Shown here: positions 26,301 through 38,100 of the stretch, in pieces
How positions within the stretch are numbered: position 1 is the stretch's first letter
Layout: each line of letters begins with the position of its first letter
Assembly: GCA_949284415.1 (NCBI GenBank)
Contig: CASDVM010000032.1
Span: 1-64,000 of the forward strand
Direction of reading: 5' to 3'
DNA length: 64,000 bases
From: an uncultured bacterium
GTDB lineage: Bacteria; Cyanobacteriota; Vampirovibrionia; Gastranaerophilales; Gastranaerophilaceae
Translations under genes and position numbers: made by a program
Notes under the pieces: model-generated
What the model was told of the DNA's origin: nothing
The model's input: only the letters and a program-made list of their open reading frames with translations
The model's database searches: none

Positions 26301-27302
26301 TTAATACATTCCAACTATATTTCTGACTTCTTTTAGAATTTTTTGTGCTTCAATGCGGGCTTTTTCAGAGCCTTCGCGGATTATTTTATCGACTTCCTGC
26401 GGGTGTGCTTCATAGTAGCGTCTTTTTTCGCGTACGGGTGCAAATTTTTCATTAATCAATGCGCCCAGCTGTCGTTTGCAATCAGCACAGCCTCTGAGAC
26501 CTTTTTCACATTCGCATCTTACTGTTTCAATCTGTTCTTTATTACCGAATATTTTCCAATATTTATATGCAACTTCGCATTCATCAGGGTGGCCGGGATC
26601 ATCTTTTCGCATTCTGCTTCTGTCAGTTATTGCGGTCATAATTTTTTTTGCGGTAACTTCATCTGTGTCGGAAATTTTTATATCATTTTGGAAAGATTTT
26701 CCCATTTTATTTCCGTCAAGACCGCAAATCAAAGAACATTCATTTAAAAGAGCTTTAGGCTCATTAAAGAAATCTGTTTTATAAATATTGTTAAAACGTC
26801 TTGCAATATCACGCGTAATTTCAATATGTGCAACCTGATCAATTCCGACAGGAATTGCATTTGCATTAAACATCATAATATCTGCGCTCATTAAAACAGG
26901 ATAGCCCATAAGACCATAATTAATCTGAGAGCCTGCGCCTTCTTTTGTACGAAGAATTTTGGCCATATCTTTAAGACAAGGATCGCGTTCAACCCAGTTT
27001 TGCGGGGTAATCATACCGAGATATACGTTTAATTCCGCAATTTCAGGCACAAGCGACTGAAGATAAATCGTTGACAAATTCGGGTCAATCCCGCTTGACA
27101 GCCAGTCAATTACTACATCTCTTATATCGTTTTTTAAATTTTCCGTACGGTCATATTTTGTTGTGAGAGCGTGCCAGTCAGCTACGAAGAAAAAACATTC
27201 ATATTCATGCTGAAGTTTAACCAGATTTTGAATTACACCTAAATAGTGTCCTAAATGTAATCTGCCTGTGGGGCGCATCCCTGTTACAATTCTTTCTTTC
27301 AT
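26301..27302 (-). CDS. trpS: Tryptophan--tRNA ligase
   Basis: 333 residues from ATG 27302, preceded by AAAGGG; the frame continues upstream 22 codons (hydrophobic, no homology), which is not part of the protein. It charges tRNA-Trp. Class I signatures are PTGRLHLGHYLG (HIGH-type, early) and GNKMGKSFQNDI (KMSKS-type). The family block MGYPVLMSADIMMFNANAIPVG lies in the middle, here read in two parts. The C-terminal region carries a CECEKGLRGCADC cysteine cluster not found in every TrpRS, perhaps a zinc site. It is divergent from lptB. Confidence 0.95.
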   Translation of the reverse strand: MKERIVTGMRPTGRLHLGHYLGVIQNLVKLQHEYECFFFVADWHALTTKYDRTENLKNDIRDVVIDWLSSGIDPNLSTIYLQSLVPEIAELNVYLGMITPQNWVERDPCLKDMAKILRTKEGAGSQINYGLMGYPVLMSADIMMFNANAIPVGIDQVAHIEITRDIARRFNNIYKTDFFNEPKALLNECSLICGLDGNKMGKSFQNDIKISDTDEVTAKKIMTAITDRSRMRKDDPGHPDECEVAYKYWKIFGNKEQIETVRCECEKGLRGCADCKRQLGALINEKFAPVREKRRYYEAHPQEVDKIIREGSEKARIEAQKILKEVRNIVGMY

Positions 27303-27416
27303 AGCTTTCCCTTTCTTTACCAGAAATATTATAACAAAAAATAATAGAAAATAACTAAAAAATTGCAATATAAGTTTTTTTCAAGTAAAATGTTTTTATA
27401 AACTGAGGGGTATGCA

Positions 27417-28142
27417 ATGAGGATTGAAGCTAAAAATCTGATTAAAATATACGGGGACAGAAGCGTTGTAAATGACGTTACTTTTGATATAAACAAAGGT
27501 GAGGTTGTATGTCTTTTAGGCCCGAACGGAGCCGGAAAAACAACAACGTTTTATATGGTTGTAGGGCTTGTAAAGCCTAACAAAGGGCATATATTTTTAG
27601 ACGGCGAAGATATTTCCTGCTGGCCTATGAATGAGCGTGCAAAAGCAGGTATCGGTTATCTTCCGCAGGAAGCTTCAATTTTTAGAAAACTGTCCGTTGA
27701 AGATAACATTAAACTTGTTCTTGAAATGAATGACAAATTAACCGTTAACGAAAAGAAAAAGAAACTTGAAGAACTTTTGACGGAATTCGGAATTTTAAAG
27801 CTCCGCTCTTATGCAGCTGTTTCTCTTTCGGGCGGAGAAAGAAGAAGGGTTGAAATTGCAAGAGCACTTGCAGCAAGTCCTGATTTTATGTTACTGGATG
27901 AACCTTTCGCAGGAATTGACCCTATTGCTATCGGCGATATTAAAGACAACATAAGAAAAATTTCCAAAGAAAAAGGCTTAGGTGTTCTTATTACCGACCA
28001 TAACCCGAAAGCTACTCTTTCAATTACAGACAGAGCTTACGTAATCTTTGACGGAAAAATCAAAATTCAGGGTAAAAGCGTTGATGTCGCAAATGACCCT
28101 GTCGCAAAAGAATTTTATTTAGGAAAGGATTTTGCCCTGTAA
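27417..28142 (+). CDS. lptB: LPS export ABC transporter ATPase
   Basis: 241 residues. Walker A GPNGAGKTT is at about 35-43, the signature LSGGERRRVEIARAL near 138, and Walker B FMLLDEPFAGIDP directly after. The LptB-specific block IGYLPQEASIFRKLSVEDNI distinguishes it from generic ABC ATPases. It powers extraction of lipopolysaccharide from the inner membrane with LptFG. GAGGGG precedes the ATG. Its stop overlaps the ATG of the permease by one base, so the pair is translationally coupled. Together with mlaD and TolC here, it implies a true LPS-type outer membrane. Confidence 0.95.
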   Translation: MRIEAKNLIKIYGDRSVVNDVTFDINKGEVVCLLGPNGAGKTTTFYMVVGLVKPNKGHIFLDGEDISCWPMNERAKAGIGYLPQEASIFRKLSVEDNIKLVLEMNDKLTVNEKKKKLEELLTEFGILKLRSYAAVSLSGGERRRVEIARALAASPDFMLLDEPFAGIDPIAIGDIKDNIRKISKEKGLGVLITDHNPKATLSITDRAYVIFDGKIKIQGKSVDVANDPVAKEFYLGKDFAL

Positions 28143-29257
28143 TGAAATTATTTCCCAAAATAACAATTTATGACAGATATATTTTCATGCAGGTAATGAT
28201 GGCAACTTTTGTTGCAATATTGTTGTTTACCGTTGTATGGATTGCGCCTGAGATGCTTCTTAATACTATAAAAAGAACTCTCGCCGGGGAATATGGTGTT
28301 AAAACAGCGGTACTTGTAATCTTTTACGAACTGCCGAAAATTTTAGGTAAAGCTTTTCCTGTCGGGCTGTTACTCGGGACTTTATTTACTTTTGATAAAT
28401 TGAGTAAAGATTCGGAACTCACAATATTCAGAGCGGTAGGCTTGTCTTTTCAGAGAATTATCGCTCCTGTTCTGGCTTTGAGTCTTATTGTAACCTGGCT
28501 TTGCTTTGTAACATGCGATAAACTTATCCCGTATTCTGTTAATAAAGCCGGGGCTTTAAGAGGCGGTTATATATCAACCCAGTATATTTACACGCAGAAA
28601 GATAAAGATAATGTTCCGACAATGGCTGTTGTTGTCTCTAAATTTTCAAAAGACACTATGTATAATGTCATAGTGCTTGATTTTTCTCCAAAAAAATATA
28701 CTGATGTCCACCAGCTTCAAAACATATATTATGCAAAAACAGGCAAGAATTTCTCTGATAAATGGGAATTGTATGACATAACCAAATATGATATTTCTAA
28801 TGACGGAATATTTACGGAAATTGAAAAACTCCCTCAAATGGATATTCTGCAGGGCGAATCGGCTAAAAATGCCTTTACGCTTATGACTTATTCGGTCAAG
28901 AAAGAACGTGAGATTAACAATCACGATTTGCATAATTATATTAAACTCCTTAAAAAGGAAGGACTGGATGAAGAATACAGGTATATGCTGAATAAATATC
29001 TGCAGAGATTTTTCCATCCGTTTGTATGCGTGCTTCTTGCAATTATGGGGGCGCTTTTAGGCTTCAGCAAACCGAGAGAACAAAGACTGGTCGGTTTTAC
29101 TATTGCAATCGGCTGTATATTCTTATATTATATAACTCTGCCGTTTTTTGATCTCCTGGCAGAAAAAGGTGTACTGCACCCGTTTATAACTGCAATATTC
29201 CCGCCGTTTGCATTTTTGTGCGCAATTATAGGATTTTACAAGTCAAAGGATTTATAA
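28142..29257 (+). CDS. LptF/LptG family LPS export permease
   Basis: 371 residues. The N-terminal part has three hydrophobic helices within about residues 10-120, then a periplasmic jellyroll-like region (about 130-270) and three C-terminal helices (about 280-370, with FFHPFVCVLLAIMGALLGFS). This is the YjgP/YjgQ layout. It moves LPS from the inner membrane to the periplasmic Lpt bridge with LptB. Only one permease is present here; the partner may be encoded elsewhere or this may act as a homodimer, as seems common in cyanobacterial relatives (inference). It is cotranscribed with lptB. Confidence 0.92.
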   Translation: MKLFPKITIYDRYIFMQVMMATFVAILLFTVVWIAPEMLLNTIKRTLAGEYGVKTAVLVIFYELPKILGKAFPVGLLLGTLFTFDKLSKDSELTIFRAVGLSFQRIIAPVLALSLIVTWLCFVTCDKLIPYSVNKAGALRGGYISTQYIYTQKDKDNVPTMAVVVSKFSKDTMYNVIVLDFSPKKYTDVHQLQNIYYAKTGKNFSDKWELYDITKYDISNDGIFTEIEKLPQMDILQGESAKNAFTLMTYSVKKEREINNHDLHNYIKLLKKEGLDEEYRYMLNKYLQRFFHPFVCVLLAIMGALLGFSKPREQRLVGFTIAIGCIFLYYITLPFFDLLAEKGVLHPFITAIFPPFAFLCAIIGFYKSKDL

Positions 29258-29258
29258 T

Positions 29259-30062
29259 ATGAAAAAAATATTGGTTTTAATGGTTTCGTTAATAATCTTT
29301 TCATCAGCGGTTAAGGCAGGAGTTCCGCCGATTGACGTAACATATAACGATGGAATTTATCATATAGTTTTAAAGGGTGATAAAATTAAACGCCATGTAA
29401 AATTTATCAGTTCGGAAAGCCTTATAACCGCAAAAGAAGCACATAACCGTGCAAAAGCAAAATTAACGGTCAACGCAGGCTACTTTGATCCCGAAAATCA
29501 AAAATCAATATCTTACATAGTAAGCGACAGAAATACGGCAGATGATCCCCTGCTCAATGAAAACTTATTGAGAAATCCTTATTTAATGCGAAATCTGGAC
29601 AAAATTATTAATCGTACCGAATTCAGAGTAGTAGAATGCGATAACAGAAAATATCATTATGAAATTGTGCCGCACAAAAGTTCAGTTGATTTCGGCTGTA
29701 ATATAATAACTTCAGCTCAGGGAGGCCCTCTGGTTTATCCGCAGCTGAGGCTGGAAGAAGAAGTTTTTATAACAAAAAATAAAGAAGGGGAAATTATAAG
29801 AGAAAGCTGTTCGGTTCTTCATAAGACTGCGCGGACAATAATCGGCCTGAAGGGTGATGATGCGCATATTTTAATTATTACGGATAAACATCCTATGGAT
29901 ATGTACGAAGTTCATGATTATGTAAAAAGTCTCGGCTGGGACAGGGCAATGGCATTTGACGGCGGAAGCTCCACTTCTATGAATTATCTTGACAAATACA
30001 GCGTAACCTCTGTCGGAGACGGTGCCGGGAGAAGTTTAAAGTCATTTTTGATAATTAACTAA
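29259..30062 (+). CDS. Exported phosphodiester glycosidase (NAGPA domain) protein
   Basis: 267 residues. A signal peptide at about 1-20 (KKILVLMVSLIIFSSAVKAG) precedes a NAGPA-type domain. Its marks are LTVNAGYFDP (about 70-79), SAQGGPLVYP, ARTIIGLKGDD and the hallmark AFDGGSSTSMNYL near 230. Relatives cleave or process sugar-1-phosphodiester groups on glycans or act on cell-wall sugars; the substrate here is not known. It begins one base after the permease stop, so it is part of the lptB operon, which suggests an envelope glycan or LPS-related task. Confidence 0.9.
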   Translation: MKKILVLMVSLIIFSSAVKAGVPPIDVTYNDGIYHIVLKGDKIKRHVKFISSESLITAKEAHNRAKAKLTVNAGYFDPENQKSISYIVSDRNTADDPLLNENLLRNPYLMRNLDKIINRTEFRVVECDNRKYHYEIVPHKSSVDFGCNIITSAQGGPLVYPQLRLEEEVFITKNKEGEIIRESCSVLHKTARTIIGLKGDDAHILIITDKHPMDMYEVHDYVKSLGWDRAMAFDGGSSTSMNYLDKYSVTSVGDGAGRSLKSFLIIN

Positions 30063-30215
30063 AAATTTAATGTTACCGGAATGAAGGCTCACAGGAGTAT
30101 TATCAGTGTGTGCTTTAGCACGAAAAATTTCCGCAATTCATTGAAAATATTGATGAAATTTATATTGATGTTATTTTTCATAAATTATATCAATAATGAG
30201 TCTTTGAATAGATAA

Positions 30216-30252
30216 GTTTTGAGGTTCCGAAACTTGTTCAGAACCTCAAAAC
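30216..30252. terminator. Perfect 12-bp inverted repeat between convergent genes
   Basis: GTTTTGAGGTTC and GAACCTCAAAAC around a 13-base loop. Neither side has a strong T run, but its place between two convergent genes suggests termination in both directions. Nothing else is visible in the 277-base gap. Confidence 0.6.
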
Positions 30253-30339
30253 CGTAAAAATATTGTTAAGTATTCATAATACCGTAAAAACGGATTATTT
30301 GCAATCCCGTAGACAGTCCGGTTGTATCGGCTATGTTCC

Positions 30340-31083
30340 CTATTTTACAAAGAAGGTTGCATTAACCGTTGCGTAGATTTTTACAATTCCTTTTTCTATA
30401 GATGTTGAAGCAGCTTTTGCTTCTGCCATATCCGCTCCGCCGATATTTGCAGCAAGCATTCTGTACTGCGGAGTTATTGAATTGTTTGCACTGCAGCTTA
30501 CGTTTAAAGAGCGGACGCCTGTAACTGTTGTAGATGCCGACTTTGCAAGCAGATTAGCTCTGTTTTGAGCTTTTTTGGTAGCCGTTACAAGAAGTTCGTT
30601 GCATTCATCGTCATAATTTGATACTGATAAAGCCAGATTATTTACATTTGTAGCCCCGAGGGAAATTGCCTTATCAATCATAGCACCAACTTTATCAATT
30701 GATTTTGTATGAATAATTACGGTGTTTGAAACTTCATATTTATCAAAATTTCTCTTGCTGCCTGAGTATGAATATACTGGAGATGCGGTGAAATCCATAG
30801 TTTTAACATAATCACCCTGCAACGGGTTAATCATAACTTTTAGGGCTGATAAAACTTTTTGAGAAATTTGTTTATTTTCAGCCGTTGCTTTTTGCAAAGA
30901 TTTTGAGTCATAAGTTTGTATGGCAATAGAAATATCTGCAATATCAGGTGTCAGTTCGGTATTTGCGGATGTGTTGACAGACACAAATCCTCTTTCAACA
31001 GCTTCTGCAACTGCAGGAGCCGACAAAACCGCACACCCCAGAATTAAACTTAAAGCCGTAATCGATAATAAAACTTTTTTCAT
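30340..31083 (-). CDS. SIMPL (DUF541) domain exported protein
   Basis: 247 residues with a signal peptide (KKVLLSITALSLILGCAVLS, then SAPAVAEA). The SIMPL domain spans about 30-240. It begins GFVSVNTSANTELTPDIADISI, read in two parts, and contains LLVTATKKAQNRANLLAKSA. SIMPL proteins are periplasmic or outer-membrane proteins of poorly defined function, linked in some bacteria to oxidative stress and in mammals to signalling. The LGC motif at residues 15-17 raises the possibility of a lipoprotein, but the context after Cys is not typical. Its ATG overlaps the stop of the upstream membrane gene (ATGA), the last step of a four-gene operon. Confidence 0.88.
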   Translation of the reverse strand: MKKVLLSITALSLILGCAVLSAPAVAEAVERGFVSVNTSANTELTPDIADISIAIQTYDSKSLQKATAENKQISQKVLSALKVMINPLQGDYVKTMDFTASPVYSYSGSKRNFDKYEVSNTVIIHTKSIDKVGAMIDKAISLGATNVNNLALSVSNYDDECNELLVTATKKAQNRANLLAKSASTTVTGVRSLNVSCSANNSITPQYRMLAANIGGADMAEAKAASTSIEKGIVKIYATVNATFFVK

Positions 31084-31502
31084 ACGTTCTCCTTTTCTTT
31101 TTCTGATTTTTCTTCAGATTTATCAACTTTTTCAACAGGCTTTATATTTCCTGACTTTAAAATCATAGAATTTATTGCCTGTGTTTGTGATTGAATTTTC
31201 ATGCGTTCAAGAAGGGATTTCATTTCCTTATCAGTCAGCCTGTCAGGTGTTTTAAATGCAACAAGAAATTTTTTTCTGTCATTTAAAATAAAACCTGAAA
31301 TAGCAACTATTGCCCACAAAAGCAGTCCTTGATATACATTAATTAAAGGTAAACCAATAAATCCGGCAGCATAATTCCATATATGCATAGCAACCTTAGC
31401 CGGGAATAAAATAAATCCGGCAGCAAGGCATGACGCAATAAAGATTACCGTAAGTATACCGCGTAAACCTGATATTTGTATAACTCGCATTTTTCTTTTC
31501 AT
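31080..31502 (-). CDS. Hypothetical inner-membrane protein with two helices and a charged tail
   Basis: 140 residues. Two hydrophobic segments, about 14-35 (GILTVIFIASCLAAGFILF) and 52-73 (LPLINVYQGLLLWAIVAISG), then a cytoplasmic-looking helical tail rich in Lys, Glu and Ser. No family is assigned with confidence. It starts five bases after the ligA stop and overlaps the SIMPL gene by four bases, so it is expressed with both. Confidence 0.75.
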   Translation of the reverse strand: MKRKMRVIQISGLRGILTVIFIASCLAAGFILFPAKVAMHIWNYAAGFIGLPLINVYQGLLLWAIVAISGFILNDRKKFLVAFKTPDRLTDKEMKSLLERMKIQSQTQAINSMILKSGNIKPVEKVDKSEEKSEKEKENV

Positions 31503-31507
31503 AAATC

Positions 31508-34326
<2,819 letters not shown>

Positions 34327-34409
34327 CTATTCTCTCCTTTTTTTCTGTTTACAGAAAATTGTACAATAAAACAGCAAAATTTTCAAAAAATTATGTTATT
34401 TTACATCTC

Positions 34410-34437
34410 TTGCTTTTTTAATCTAAATAATTAAAAT
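34410..34437 (+). promoter_or_regulatory. Promoter with leaderless geometry
   Basis: TTGCTT, 16-base spacer, TAAAAT ending six bases before the ATG at 34444; no Shine-Dalgarno is present. Confidence 0.45.
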
Positions 34438-34443
34438 AAAAGT

Positions 34444-35004
34444 ATGAGAAAATTTTTAGTAATTTTGTTAATAATGTTTTTAGGCCTTGGGGTTTATGCG
34501 GATGCTGAGCATGAACAAATATACAGAGATCTGGATGTACCTGATTTTTCATACATTCATGATATTGATCCGGGAGAAATGTATGATATGCAGCATACTT
34601 CATGGTCTCCATATCCGCTTTTCAGGCTTACATCACCTTTATATTTTAAAAATATCACGATAGAACCGGGATATTATCTTTTAACCCCGAGAGAACACGA
34701 GGGGAACTGGTATATTCTTTTTAAAGAAGCGGGAAAGATTAAATATATAATTCCTGTTTACAATAAGGAAATGGTGCCAATGGGTTTTTATGATGCAAAT
34801 TTGCCGAAAGCAAAGTTAACACCATCACAAAAATTTCAGGTTAAATTATACGATTTTGTAGGCAAATATGTCAGAAGCTCACAGAGAAAACCTGCTCCGC
34901 AAACATATCTTGAAGCAACAGATTTGGAAAATAACTTTCTTTCTCTTGTTATTTATTGGGGAAATTACCGCTATTATATGATTTTTCGAACAATAAACCT
35001 ATGA
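34444..35004 (+). CDS. Hypothetical exported protein
   Basis: 186 residues; family not recognised. A clear signal peptide at about 1-19 (RKFLVILLIMFLGLGVYADA) is followed by a compact domain rich in Tyr, Pro and Trp, with strand-like segments (KNITIEPGYYLLTPREHEGN; WYILFKEAGKIKYIIPVY). The domain suggests a periplasmic beta-rich fold. It stands alone between two gene blocks. Its start is preceded by a -10-like box rather than a ribosome binding site. Confidence 0.75.
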   Translation: MRKFLVILLIMFLGLGVYADAEHEQIYRDLDVPDFSYIHDIDPGEMYDMQHTSWSPYPLFRLTSPLYFKNITIEPGYYLLTPREHEGNWYILFKEAGKIKYIIPVYNKEMVPMGFYDANLPKAKLTPSQKFQVKLYDFVGKYVRSSQRKPAPQTYLEATDLENNFLSLVIYWGNYRYYMIFRTINL

Positions 35005-35159
35005 TTATATTTGATGTATTTAGAATTGTAACAATTGTAAACAGACAAAATCCCTTTTGCATCACGGATTTTTAATATTTGATTGATTTAAAGCCTTTAT
35101 TTATTAAAGTTTCGCGAAGAATTTTCCGATAAATATATAAAAAGGAAAAAAGGATTACT

Positions 35160-38100
35160 ATGCGGATTGAAGGCGTACCAAACAAATTTGAAATATTTCA
35201 GGATTTCTACCTTGAAATGAATGGCGAACAGATAAGCTATTCGGATGCTCTGCGCCTTTTTTACCAGATGGATAACGACCAGAGAACAGAATTTGAAAAA
35301 TATTATAAAGATGAAACAGGTTATGAAGTAATCGATGCAAACGGTTTTAATATTGCAGGAGATGTTGACCTGAAAACTGATCCGTCTAATCCTGACGAAA
35401 CTCTTGTTGTAGACGGTAAATATGTATCAAATTTATCGTGCATAAATTCACATTATATTAGAGAAAAATACAGTATAGAAGCTTATGCAAAGAAAAGCGG
35501 AAAAATTCTTGATCCGCAATGGTCCGGGTATTCTGCAGAAGAAATTATCCAGATGCAGCAAAGCGGTGTTAATATTCCGCAGGACATAATAGATATTGCA
35601 AATACAATTATGCAAAGCCAGAGTTCGAATCTTGACGATTCTTCGGAAGTTGATGAAGGCAACAGCGAGGAAGTTACAGAAAAGGAAACTTACCTTGACC
35701 TTATCCCAAAAGCCAAGAAGAAAATCGAAAAATGTAACGAGAATAATGAAAAATTAAGTGATGAAATAGACAAACTTCTCCCTGAAACACAAAATCAGCA
35801 AAGAAATTTTAATGATAAAGTCAAGGATCAGAAGAAAGCTTTAGAAGATTATGAAAAACAATTGCGTGAATGGAGATCTTTGCAGGATAAAGTTAACAAC
35901 GGTGAAGCTCTTACGGATACGGAAGCTCAGCGTTATGCAGAACTGACAGGCATGCTGGAAGATAAAAAAGGCCAGAATTCTGATGAAATGATATTTGACA
36001 AAAATGAAATAGCAAAGTCTCTTAACCAGATTAATATTCTTGCAGTTCTCGGTGCAGATTTAGCGGATGAAACAATCTACATCGGAGATATGCTTGCTGA
36101 TTATACTTCTGATTCAAATTATAAAAGAACATACCAGACCGTATCACAAAAATTAGGTTTTATCGGATCAATTTTGTCAATGGCAGAAGGTAAAACTCTT
36201 GCCAAAGAAGCAAATAAAGTAGGCAACGATACTCAGGAATATTGCGGAGATACCGTAGATTCCGTAACTGATATAGCATCAAGTCTTGGCATTGAAAACA
36301 GTGTGTTGTCGGCAACAGAATTACAAAATACTCAGACTGCAGATAAACAGGATACTCAAACAGATACTCAAAAGGAACAGAAAACAGCTCCGGTAAATAA
36401 TGAAAATCGGCAGGAACAAGCTGCTGCGGCTCAAACTAATGATACAGAAAAAGAAGATTTTATTATAACAGATGATAGTGTTCTTGAATTGATTGACGAA
36501 TCAGGAAACATTAATATTGACCTGCTTAAACAATTCAAAAATGCAAATGAATCAACAAAAAATGCAAAACGCGACAAAAAGACTGCAGAAATTGCAGACA
36601 AGAAAATTTCTAAACTTGTCAAAGAATATCAGGAACAAGAAGAAAAACGCCAGGAAGAAATCAAAGCAAAAGAAGATGAAAACGAAAAAGCCAAAAAAGA
36701 ACTTGAAAAATTGACAGGCAAATCATCAGGAGAGATTGATAAAGAACTTGAAAGCCGTAATTCAAACAACTCATCTGAAAAAGGTATGGATGAGTCTGCA
36801 AAAAGTGAAATAAGAGAACGTAAACAATTAATTACTGATAATAATGCGGAAATCGCAAATATTAAAGCAGAATCAGAAAAAGCTGTTCAGGAATTTTCCA
36901 ATAAAACAAAAAAAGAACAAGCATTTATAGATAAAGCAATTCCGGAAGAAAATAAAGCTCTGGAAACTAACTCCAAATATCAGGAAGAAACTCTTCCGCA
37001 TCATAAAGAAAGATTAGACTTTACCGATAACAGCGGAAATACACTTACAAAAATGGGTAAATACCGTGTAACAGTCGGTATGGAACAAATAGCACGTTTA
37101 CTTATAAGAAAAGGTACCAAAAATGTTGTAAAAGGTACTGTAAGTATGGGCATAGGCCTTACTGCCCGCATTGTTTCTAATACTCCTATGCCTGAAATTA
37201 CGGAGAAATCTACAAAAGCAGCCGTTAATGAAGGAAGCGATGCAGTAGGCGCATTAACATCTTTGAATACAAAAATTGTTTCGGTAACAGGAGAAGATAC
37301 ATCCTCATCTTCTGCAAACGGTTCATCAACAAATGTAGCTAACGGACAAAATAATTCAACATCACAGCAGAGTGGAGAAACTGCTCAAGGAACTGCACCT
37401 GCAGAAGATTTTATAGGTCAGACCGAATTAGCGGCTTCTGCTCCCGCAGTTCCCGAACAAAGTAACGGTACTCAAACCGGCGGAGCTGCTCCTGCAGACC
37501 CCGTATCAACACAGGCTAATGATGAGACTCCGGCAAACGGTACATCTCAAAATTCTACTCCGTCAGCTTCTGTAACAGAACATGAAGAAGAAGATGCCGT
37601 AGAAAATGCTGCACAGCCGAATTCCCCACTGTCAACAACATCTTCAAAATCAGATGATCCGGAACAGCAGGCTGAAGAAGAAGCTGAGAAAGCTGATGAA
37701 AAAACTGCAGGAAAATACCAAAAAGAAGTTGATGAAATTGATGCAAGTGCAAATAAAGATGGAAAGAATTCTAAAGATATAAAAAAAGATACAGAAAAAA
37801 CTAAAAAAGAATTAGAAAAAGATGCAAAAAAATTAGAAAAAGAAATACAAAATGAACAAAAAGAAGCTGAAGAATTAGCCAAAGAATCTGAAGAAGCTGC
37901 GAAACAACAAGAAATAATGTTGACGGAATATGCCGCTATTGTTACAGAAAACGAAACATTAGCAGCAGAAGATGCGAGCAGACAACAAAATGCACAGCCT
38001 AATAATAATTCGCAAGGCGGTATGCTTGGCAGTTCGTCATTTTCAATAGGAACCCAGAGCGGTTCGGATAATTCTGATAGAATTACAAATAATAATGAAA